From positions 186,001 to 250,000 of the forward strand of contig JALQBC010000024.1 in the NCBI GenBank assembly GCA_023375675.1: 64,000 nt of DNA, read 5' to 3'. Under the pieces are notes generated by a model that saw only the letters and a list, made by a program, of their open reading frames with translations, did not search any database and was not told the DNA's origin. Shown one piece after another: positions 10,668-20,668 of the stretch (position 1 is its first letter; each line of letters starts with the position of its first letter). The translations under genes and the position numbers were made by a program. Source of the DNA: Cytospora piceicola (taxonomy: Eukaryota > Ascomycota > Sordariomycetes > Diaporthales > Cytosporaceae).

Positions 10668-13600
10668 AATATTGATAAGCCAAATTGACTCAAATTTGAG
10701 CCCATTACTGGCCAATTGGCTTCGTGGGCAGCGACAATACAACAAACTCAACCTCACAAAACATGTGTCCTCCACGTCAATCATTACGGTTCCGCAAGGC
10801 GGTAATGGGAGGAGGAGGATTGGAAGGGACGATGCGGAATTGGGTTTGCGAAAGGGTGGAACTGAATTCATTGCGGCATCAGCGACAGGGAGGAAGGAGT
10901 TATTTGCTTGGTCACAGCGCAACAACACTTATATACCGCGAGAGCAGGGAGGAAAGGCTTTTCATGGTGAGACCCGGCCACTAGAACATCCGTGGACATC
11001 GAAAGGGCTGGCAAGGCTTTCGCGGCATTAGTTACAGATGAAAAATCAAAGAACTGTGAGGAGGACGAATCCCCTCAAGGCACATCACTTGTTCCTGGAT
11101 GTCCACACATGCAAGTGAAATGAACCATATTCGCGATCGCCCAATGAAGGCGACGAGGGCGGCAGCCCAATGGCGCGCGCGTTCCGCCAGTGGATGGGTG
11201 AGCATGACTTACTTATGCGAAGTGTTGAAGCGATTCGGTGGTGAGGGGTGGTTCTCATTCTAATGCGGTGTCCAAGGTGCCGGGCGCTTACCACTAATTA
11301 CCTAGGTAGTATCTTGCCTTCCCAACCAACGACCCGGGCCGCGACCACACGCATGCGCCGATCTCGAGGCGGCTGCAGCCACCGATCACTGACCAGCCCA
11401 ACGGTCATTTGCCTGGACGGCAATGGGTAACCGATGATTGACAGCCAGCCACTCACTCGGTCTGTTCCGTTTGTTGGGGGGGGGGGGGGAATCATCACGG
11501 ATGAGAAAGTGGCACAAACGGGCCGGCATGGTAGATGATGATCGTCGGTTCAGGACGAGTTCTTTCCAATTCACCTTTCCCAGGAAATCCTCAATCACAC
11601 ACTTTATGCACGTGGAGCTTCTGTTGATCGTTGTGCGAATGACCCGGCGCTTGCATGGCGGTATGTATTATTGTGTATGTCACAATCTGTGATAGACGTC
11701 TCTCAGCATATTCTTATATAGGGCATGTCGACGGGTAAGATATATCCCTACTTGGGGTAGTTTACATGCTTAAGATGAAAGTATCAAGGTGGCGTCATTA
11801 GGTCGTCTTCTAGAAGATAACCACGGCACTTGTCACCCTTTAAATAGGGCAATGTACTCCACGACAGAGACCGGGTGCTTTCAACGGTGAAAATGGAGTC
11901 AACCAGGGCTGCCAAGAACCAAAAGCAAGATACCATTTCCATGCGGCTACCTTCTACTCAAAAATAGGACCCATCCGTGCCAGCCTCGACGACAGCAAAT
12001 AATTTGGGGGCTGAATATGCGTTGCTCCTTGGGCTGCCCTCCCGGCCCGTATATCGGCTCACGAGACCTTGTCCTCAATGAGTTTACGACGACGTGCGTC
12101 AAACCTCCCCCCTCCCCCCGATTGAAATAATTTCTATGTAGGAGGAGCTGCCCATGCAGGTGGCCCCCAACTCCTCGGAAACATACCATTGTTTTGTACT
12201 ACAGTACACATGCAAGATGATGCTAGCAATGATGACTCCCTCAGTATGTTTCGCGGCTCATCGGTTCACTTCACCAAAGCTGCTTGCCATGTTGCGTTAG
12301 GCCAGGGGTCGGGGCGGGCAGGGGATCTTGCAACCAGTGTTTCGCATATTTCCCCATTTAAGCATCATGTAAAACAGAAAATTACGAATCAGGCGGGGGG
12401 AGAGTCCCCAATTCTTCGCATCGTTTCCGGTTGCCGATCCCGGGACTTGGATAACAACAGCCCGAGGGGCTCGAGAGCGCCGTGTGCCGAGCAAACCCTC
12501 GTCAAGCAGGAGGAGGATGAGGAGGATGGACATGATTATGCATGCATGTATGTATGCGTGTCTGTATGTAATTTCTGGTTTTTAATGTGCTGACATACTT
12601 GCAGCGAGAATAGGCCCATCCTGAACTGACTTCCAGCAAGCAGTTGGCACGGAACCTCCTTGGGTTCCGGAATGGAACACGGCCTTTACTACAACACTAC
12701 CACAGTATATCTATATCAAAAAGCGGTCGGTCACTGTGCCTTGGGATTTCAGAAGTCATTGCGAGATGTCAGAATGGCCGCCAGTTAGTGTGTCCAGTAT
12801 TTCACATAGTTGGGGGTTATATCGCTAAGAAGAAGTTGAGCCTCAAGATGGGATGATTTCCATCTCATTGACGGACCCCATCACCGCAGTCGGCCCCCGC
12901 TCCCCCTTTCTCCTCTCGCTCTTGTTCCGTTGGACACGGACTCTAAAAAGGTGTGGCCGAGTGGCAGTGTGCCTGTGTGTGTGTGGGTGTGGGCAAAAGG
13001 GCAAAAGGGCAAAAGGGCATCAAAAATATCTGGTTGCATGTAACCTGCAAGGGGCCAGTACATTTGCGCCGTGGTGGAGTGAGGATCCATATTGTACCAA
13101 AATATAGCCAACCTGGTACAGCAGTACCTTATCATCTCCGCCCCTGCAGTGGGTATACCAGGACACCAGGGGTATCTTTCCCAGCACAGCTACATTGGTA
13201 GGGGCTAAATGCACGCCTCATTGGCGATGGGCTCCAGGGCTTGGCCCCTGCTGGTCGCATGCATGGTGATCCCATGCATGGGGTCCCTTGTAACGGATCC
13301 GTCACTAAGTACGGCGTACTTCGTACCTTGCAGTTGCAAGTGGAAGTGCACCCACAGTCGCCGACCAAACAAACCATGGATTGATTCATTTATTGATTCC
13401 TCTTTCGAATTGCACACACAGACAGGACAGTAGCACGGCACGGTCTGTAGGTGATGCTGCCACAACGAACGCCGCAACCTCCTCTACCTATATGCAGCAT
13501 GCATTTTTGTCTCATGATGGATGCTCGTTTCCTCTGTTTCTTTCTCCGTCTCTGTCTTTCCCCCTCCTTTAATTTTAGTCTAGGTAGCTTCTATAGCCAG

Positions 13601-14705
13601 TTTGCTATACTGTAATGCCCACATCTATTCACAGCAACCTCGCTGCTTGGCATACTACACACACTTCATCCTCTCTCTCCCCAACACAGCCTGCGACGTC
13701 CTACTTACATACTCATCCAGTAATCACTCTTCAAACCGCGAAGACCACAGTACCAATCGGGTCCGACGCCCGAGACTTCTCGCCGTTGGTCAAATCAGGG
13801 CTTCGGCCAAACCAAACAAAACACCTGGACGTGCATATCCACGCTGGAATCAGAGCACTTGAGGGACCCCCCGAAAAGTGGATCGGACACGGGCATCTTC
13901 TGCGACCGCGCAAGTGGGAATACGGGTTTACGGGGTACATGCCGTAGACCAAGGTGCGGATATCTCTTCCCAGAAAGGGCAGCGGCCCACGATCCTGGCA
14001 CACCTCGACACCCATTCCTGTGCCCCAAAGGCCTGACTGTGTGTGACCTTCCCTCCCTTCCTTCCATCTGATCTACCACCGACACGAAATCACGTTCTTT
14101 TGCCTGCACCTCACCATACCTTACCTCACTCTACTTCACCTTACAGTTCAACCTTGAGCACCATCAAGAACTCCATTCTATCAGCAGATATTTAACTTTA
14201 CTGGACTGGGGACAGGTCCTCAACTCCGCTACCTACATACGTCTTTGTAGTCAATCATCTTACCGGCTTCAATTTCTTGACCATTTTCACAACCTACAAC
14301 GACGGTTTGGGCCCCCATTCCATATCTCCTTCTTCGCAGCCGAGGCCGATCTCTGGGCAGCAAACACGCCTCATATCTCGGGGATTCCTGTGTGTTTCGA
14401 CCCGATTGATTCACTTTCGTGATCCTGTTTTGTGCAAGATTGTACTGGTCTTTGCCACTTTTAAGATACCCCTTTCCGCGATACCATCGCCCCCAGCAGC
14501 TTCATTTGCACCGCCTCCTCGGATTGTCCGAGCTTCTCGTTGACCCCGCCGAGCGAAGTCATTTTATGTTACGACCGCATCGACTCGCCATGCAATAGTA
14601 TTGACGAGGTCGCCTGTTATTGAGGTCTTCCTTCTGTGTTGATTTGTTGACAACGCCCGGTTCGATCTTCAAAGGGCACTCCTTGGATCTCACGATAATT
14701 TCATC
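10668..14705. other. 4-kb intergenic region, no supported gene
   Basis: Short frames only, none with a domain or convincing splice sites. Items seen: a G14 run (11476-11489), a tandem CAAAAGGG-type repeat (about 12990-13018), an inverted repeat CATGCATGG/CCATGCATG (about 13258-13280), and CCTAGG near 11300. The right end (about 14050-14705) is CT-rich and is probably the long 5' leader of the kelch gene. A stretch near 12952 resembles the first 15 nt of a tRNA but has no matching B box. Confidence 0.5.
11476..11489 (+). repeat. Poly-G tract (14 nt)
   Basis: An uninterrupted run of 14 G in noncoding DNA. It is one of several 11-14-nt G or C runs in the window (others at 17751, 18229, 23134, 40938, 52818 and 63103). 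Confidence 0.9.
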
Positions 14706-17012
14706 ATGTCGATGGGACAGCCTCAGCCCGAGGTTGCGTTGGACGGTATATGTTCCGTGTTGTATAACAACACCTTGTATACTTACTCTGCCGACGCCTT
14801 CCAATCTTTGGTTTTGGAGACAGGTGCAGAATGGAAGACATTGAAGCAAGGGGAGTCTGTGTCAGGAGCTGCTTGCGTCGGGTCAAGTACGGGGCTCTAC
14901 GTCGTCGGAGGAACTGGCGGCTCGGACGGATATAAAGGACTTCAAAAGTACACATACTTGACGGGTACCTGGGAATCCATTACCCCCGTCGTCGCAGTCA
15001 CTGAGAACAGGACTGAGCACGGTGCCGTCTATCTCGAGGGCTCCGACTCGATAGTCATGTATGCCGGCAGCCAGGATGGAAACACCGACCTCTCAACGCA
15101 AACCTTCAGCATCGATGCCTCGGAACCTTACTCCGTTCTCGCGTACGAGTCTATGGGCGCACCGCCAACAAACAAGCCCATACTGCTTCCATGGTCTGAG
15201 CAACAAGCTGTCATGGTTGGCGGCAGCACCACCAACACTCATGTCATGTTATTTACGGTTGGCACTGGATGGTCCGACTCCGGAGCAACGCTGGCATCTC
15301 CTTTGAGAACAGGTAGTGAGCCTTGGCAGGCTACCCTTGTTACTGGTGATGACGGCTCCAAAAACCTGTACACATTCGACATGACGGTGTCGCCAAATGT
15401 GGCCAACCGAACCGTTCTCATCGATGAAGATGGAACTCCCGTTTCGAACGCGGTTGCTATTACGAAACGGTCCGATCAGAACGGATGGGGCGAGGTGGGT
15501 GGACAGGACCGCAGGGCCACCAGTTTGACGCAAAGCACATGGCCAACATACAACAACACGTACGCGTCTACAGCCACTCGCACCAATTATGCCTCTGCGG
15601 ACTCTAGTGATGGGAAGGTCGTTATTTCGGGCGGTAACATGGAGGATATTTTGTGCATCTTCAACGCAAAGGAAAACAGTTGGGTGAATGCGACGCAGCT
15701 GCTTGCTTCCGACCAGAAACCCCTCATAATGTCCTCGGCATCATCGGCAGCCCTGTCCTCCGCCACCGCTACATCTGCTTCGGCCAGTGGTACAATGAGT
15801 GCCACGAGCCCAGCAGAGACGACGGCAGCAGCATCCACTACGTCTTCTGGGGGCTCCAGTTCACACTCATCACATTTGAGCAGTTCCGGTGTCCTGGGAG
15901 CTGTTCTCGGTTCCGTCGGCGGTGTTCTGGTCTTTCTGATACTCGTCTACTGCCAAATCCGAAAGCGCAAGAGGAGACAGGACTTCATACAGGCTGGTCA
16001 TGCCAGAAGGGCCAGTGGCACTTCAGGAGAGCCGGAGAAGAACGGGATGGCCATAGCGACGGAGAGCTTCCCCCGGTCGCCAAAAAACGGAACCTTCATG
16101 CGTGGGCATCAAAACAAGGGCTCCACGGCGTCGTTCTCATCAATGGCCATCTTGATGGGGAGGGGCAAGGGGCCATCGAAGGACGGCGGCCAGAGGTCCG
16201 GTTTCGGTAATCAACAGTCCAATGGTCAGTTCAACGACCCAAAGTCTGGTATGGGCCAGCCAGGGCCTACACCCCCTATGCCAACCTACCTGCAGCCAAA
16301 CGCCAGGGATGAGAAAGCCGTTTCCTTCACGGCTGAAATGGTGGATCCCCGAGTCGCATCTCGCGTCCCGGCCGATCAGCAGCAGGAGGGCATGCGGCGC
16401 AGCTCGGGTTGGAACCGATATTGGTCCGGGGACAGTGCTGCTCTTAATATCCTTGGCTATGGCAACGGCGGGCAGCAAAACGGCCAGCAGCAGCAGCAGC
16501 AGCCGCCAACCAAGCGGAACACGGCCACCTCCGAAGGCTCACATTACTCGGCTTACGGTCGCTCTGCCAACCCGCTTCACCGCGTCACCCAGGACAGTGT
16601 GACGGTCCCACCACTGAACGTCGACGGTCGTCCGCGCTTCAGCCGCGTCAACTCAGCGTCCCCGACGATCAGCAGCTATCCTGCAACGATCCGGCACCAC
16701 ATGAGCGCCGAGATGGACGAGCGGCCGTCTAGCTCCCACTCGGATATCTCAGGCTATTCCAGCGGCATACCCGCCAGTGTCCAGGAGTCCTGGGACCCGA
16801 CAACGGCATACGCCAAGCCGTGGAACAGCGGCCGGGCCACCTCCAGCATGTACAGCAACGCCTTCCCGATGCCGCCCGGCACGCCGACGAGCCCACGGCC
16901 GCCCATGCCACAAGGCGTGCCCCGCGGCATGAGCCAGCAGCCGCAGCTGGCCAGAGCTCACACATCAGACATGAGCTGGCTGAACCTGGGCCCGCCCCAA
17001 GAGCGCGAATGA
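14706..17012 (+). CDS. Kelch-type beta-propeller protein with Ser/Thr stalk and one TM segment
   Basis: An intronless frame of 768 aa from an ATG at 14706. Residues 1 to about 345 look like a degenerate kelch/galactose-oxidase propeller, with repeated short strands and GG pairs such as YVVGGTGG, MVGGS and VISGGN. About 345-393 is a Ser/Thr/Ala-rich stalk of the kind that is O-mannosylated. A hydrophobic helix follows (about 394-418, GAVLGSVGGVLVFLILVY), and immediately after it a basic stop-transfer RKRKRR. The remaining 340 residues are disordered, with a poly-Gln run (CAG repeats near 16485) and many Ser/Pro. The charge pattern predicts an extracellular propeller and cytosolic tail, yet the N-terminus shows no signal peptide. 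The layout resembles a surface sensor or polarity protein; function is not known. Confidence 0.75.
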   Translation: MSMGQPQPEVALDGICSVLYNNTLYTYSADAFQSLVLETGAEWKTLKQGESVSGAACVGSSTGLYVVGGTGGSDGYKGLQKYTYLTGTWESITPVVAVTENRTEHGAVYLEGSDSIVMYAGSQDGNTDLSTQTFSIDASEPYSVLAYESMGAPPTNKPILLPWSEQQAVMVGGSTTNTHVMLFTVGTGWSDSGATLASPLRTGSEPWQATLVTGDDGSKNLYTFDMTVSPNVANRTVLIDEDGTPVSNAVAITKRSDQNGWGEVGGQDRRATSLTQSTWPTYNNTYASTATRTNYASADSSDGKVVISGGNMEDILCIFNAKENSWVNATQLLASDQKPLIMSSASSAALSSATATSASASGTMSATSPAETTAAASTTSSGGSSSHSSHLSSSGVLGAVLGSVGGVLVFLILVYCQIRKRKRRQDFIQAGHARRASGTSGEPEKNGMAIATESFPRSPKNGTFMRGHQNKGSTASFSSMAILMGRGKGPSKDGGQRSGFGNQQSNGQFNDPKSGMGQPGPTPPMPTYLQPNARDEKAVSFTAEMVDPRVASRVPADQQQEGMRRSSGWNRYWSGDSAALNILGYGNGGQQNGQQQQQQPPTKRNTATSEGSHYSAYGRSANPLHRVTQDSVTVPPLNVDGRPRFSRVNSASPTISSYPATIRHHMSAEMDERPSSSHSDISGYSSGIPASVQESWDPTTAYAKPWNSGRATSSMYSNAFPMPPGTPTSPRPPMPQGVPRGMSQQPQLARAHTSDMSWLNLGPPQERE

Positions 17013-20000
17013 TCTCGGCACCGTACGGGTATAAAAGCTCGTGCTTGTGTATGCTTTTCCAAACGATGCGGCGTTCTGGTAGTTTTAATTTGACGACTCG
17101 ACGCCCATTTCTTACACGCTACTACGAAACTTTCTGTTGTTTGCCATCATTTTGTCCGACGACAAGCTCTTTCTAGAGCTCTCGTCCACCGATAGACAAG
17201 ACGAGGGAGGATATCGGGATATCCGGGCTGGCTGGTAATACGTACTACCCGGCAATAGCTACATCACCTCGACGAACCTACCGCTCTCGCCTGAGTCAAT
17301 CACTCACTCGCTCATTTACTCTCATCCTCGCCATCTGGCAAATCAACTGGCTCCTCCTGACCACTTTCGCCATACTGTACGTATCGGCCTCACGTGTGCT
17401 CCAAAAGCACCTCAAACTTCAGACCTCGCGAATGTTACACCACAGAAGGCATCGCCCCGCGCAGCGTCTCTTCGTGTACCATTGTGCATTTTTTCACTTC
17501 TGTATTGCATATATTCTGTACTTCTTTCTACATCACGTCGTGACCCCGGTTAGGCCATGCATATGTATGTGTACATTAGCCTCGATACTCCAAAGGTACC
17601 ACGCACACGTCCTGAAAAGCGTTGCGTCGACCGACTACACTCGCATTCCCACATCTGGTTTGCTCGAAAAAGTTCTTTACTGGTCAGGTTGATTTCGCCG
17701 TCGCGGTTGGACGCCAGTTGATAATGGGGGTGCAACTGGAAAGGAGAAGAGGGGGGGGGGGCACGATCGGTGTCCGAATTTCGTGGGGGGGGGATGGGGG
17801 GGGGATGGATGTCCGTCTCTTCGATGTCCCGTTATCTGGGAGGGGGAGGGGGTGTTGAAGGAAAACCCTTGTGTGTCTTTTTATGTCTATATCTTCGTAC
17901 CCTCTTGTATCTTGTTGTATATAAGCGGTGGGGTGGGCGCGGAGAGGAAGGGGAGGGGAGCGTGGGGAACTCTAGCAGTTTTCCCGAATGTGAACTTATT
18001 CAAAGCGGAAAACCATGTTACCACCGGATGACTTGTGTACGTGACCAGTGTAACAACCTCTGGCATGGTCGGCTTCGCGAGGTTGTCGCGGCGGGTTGCA
18101 ACGGGGCGTCACATCATTGCCCCTTGATGTTTCGTAGCTTCCATCCCACGCAGACAGCGGTCGCGTCTCGCAGGATTACCTTCGGCAACCATCTCGACGA
18201 GGTCATCACCATTGCCCAGACGGTCCCGCCCCCCCCCCCCCTAATGGCAGCGTCGCAGGACACCAGCATGGGCAAGAACATATGAGTCGGAGTCGCTCAA
18301 CTTCGTTGCCGATGACCTTGATCAGTGCAGCCAGGTTTGCACTGTACGTAACCTTTGGCAGCAGCAGTATCTGAGCCATCCACGCAATGGGTCCACGATC
18401 GAATCATGCCTTCCTTTGTAAATGTGTGGAAGGTTACAGTTGGGTTGCCAATCAAGAATGAGTACACATTTCTCAACTACAGCGAGATATTTATTGTGTG
18501 TATTGGTCTCAAGTCACGTTGAGACCGGATGAAGATACGAGATAGGTCAAATATTGTATATTGTCAGTTTACAAACTGTAACAAGGGCGCAAGAGTATAT
18601 ATAAAGAGCAGTTGATAGTCCGAAGGAGGGCAAGTCGCAGGACTACTTCCGATCAAGTTGCTACTGACCATTTCGGGCAGGCCCGTGGTCTTCAGGTTTC
18701 AGACAACAGCCAAGTCAGTCAGTATCTGGCCACCATCCGCTCCGACATCCTGAGGGCAACTAGCAATCCCATATCTGCCACTTGGCCAGACCCTGGAGTA
18801 GTAAGTGTATGCCAACGTAGATATACCTGAGAAGGCCGGGTTGCAGCAAGTGGTATATGTATCGAGGTGATCAGGCAAGAGCATCCAAGGGAAACTATGG
18901 TCTCAGACGCACGCTGCTAGAGCGAGCTATGTTCATCCACGATGTCGACACATGATCCATAGCATCCCTCGCCAGCAAGGCAGCGTCTGGTCGTCAGCTC
19001 ACAAACAACAATCGAACCCCATCAATGATTGAGACCGGACAGAGCCACACCCCCGCCTGTCCTTCGCAAGAGGTAGACTATCATCATGGTTAGCAGCCAT
19101 CCACCGAGGGAAAAAACGGCGTCCACACATGATGCGAAACCAAACAAAGTCTTCCCCGAGACCAAACCATCAGAAACCCAGATTTTAAAGCACTACCACC
19201 CCCGCCCCTCCGCCTCTCCACGCCCCGCCGCGACCCCCGCCAGCATGTGACGATGCAGGCGTCCCAACTCACATGGAAGGGTAGGGATCGGGGGACATGC
19301 GGACGGAGACAGGCCGAGGGGCCGTTCCCCCGGGACAAAGACCACCACCCCTCCAAAAAGGGGGGGGGATAATCATGCCCAGGAGGTCAGGCCCGAGAGC
19401 AGTCTCAGACGGCTCTTCCTAATTTGAGATGTAGGGTTGTGAAAGAATTCACTCATCATTGAAACAGGTATAAAAAAGGTCATGGGGAAGAGAGTATTCG
19501 CATCATCACGAGTGTGGACAAGGGGTGAGGGAAGTTCCGGCTTACCTATTGATTTGTTTCTCTGTTGGTGGGTGATAGACGCCGCGTAGACGGTTTGGAA
19601 AGCCAGCGGTGGTCGTCAATCGCCCACCAAGTCCGTCAAGCGGTGAAGGAAAAGAGACAAACAAGAAATACCAAGCTTTCTTTATCTTGTCGTCGACGCT
19701 ATGCTACGCCTCGCATCAGTTAGTTCGTGGAAACATGGCTGTGCATGCAAAGCTGAGTTGCAGATGTTGTTGAGGTTGGACAGCTTGGTTTTGTTGTTGC
19801 AGTTTGGAAGTTTGCGCTGCTGCGCGGAAAAAAGCTTTCACTTGAGCGGGACCAATTGACAGCCTGTCACGTGGGGCCTGTTTTGAGCCTCAAAAAAGCG
19901 GGCCACTGAACCGGTCAACTGGTGCGACTCTGGTGGAGCTTGTCAGGCTTGTCCAGCAGGTCCAGCACTGCCCCCTCCAGATGTTTCCAGATTGCACCGC

Positions 20001-20668
20001 CTGGACCGCCTGTCATACAGACGCAGCTAGCAGTGTTGCATCACCATCACACTCAGTCGGACCACGGATCATTGCATCGAGGAAAGACTCGGGAAGAGTT
20101 CTTGACATCAATTGTCTTGTCTGATTGTGAGAGGCATGTTTCTACCTATTCCACGTGTCCATGATTCCTATTACCCATAGCTGAAGAACACAAAGAAAAC
20201 AAAACCGCTAGCACATGTGAACCCCTTTAGCTTGCTCAACCAGCCCAGTCGAACGGACACTCTTCCTTCCTCAATATCTTTTCGATTTGTTTTTGGATCG
20301 TGACGAGATGGAAATTATCTCAAAAGTAAGGTGTCGAGCAACAGGAAATAAGCAAACCACTTTTCAGACAAGGAACATATGTTTTGTTTACAAGAATTGC
20401 ACAAGTCAACCATGACCAACTCGAAGGCGTTGCTGCCGGTCTGTTGCCGTCACTATCCATCGCCTACTTCGTGAAATCGTAATACATGATGACAATTTGT
20501 CTCAAATGGTCAAGACAGGCTGGCAAAGGCATTGCCAAGTTCAGAGCGGACCGCCGGTCCCAAACGGAAACAGCCCGGCTTATTATATGTGCCGGATTTG
20601 TTACCGTTGAATTGTTCGTATCCTGTCGGTGGCTACCCCTAGGTCGTTTCTGCGAGTGACGAGACCCT
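17013..20668. other. 3.7-kb intergenic region between convergent genes
   Basis: This lies between the 3' ends of the kelch gene and the C2H2 gene. Frames such as 17770-18285 run through G-rich simple sequence and are not credible. It contains G11 (17751-17761), further G runs to about 17850, and C13 (18229-18241). A TATATATAAAG box at about 18594 starts a moderately AT-rich block that might be a promoter or LTR remnant. No gene is supported. Confidence 0.5.
18594..18604 (+). promoter_or_regulatory. TATA-box-like element in an otherwise gene-free region
   Basis: The sequence TATATATAAAG is a strong TATA match, followed by a 72-codon frame (18612-18830) that I do not recognise. It could be a non-coding RNA promoter, a decayed solo LTR of a copia-type element, or chance. 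Confidence 0.25.

Noticed and set aside
12952..12990. tRNA-Leu/Ser-like start (GTGTGGCCGAGTGG)
   Set aside because: It resembles an A box, but no anticodon arm, T-loop (GTTCRANY) or acceptor pairing follows within 100 nt.
17770..18285. 171-codon plus-strand frame
   Set aside because: It runs through poly-G and poly-C sequence and encodes Gly/Pro runs.
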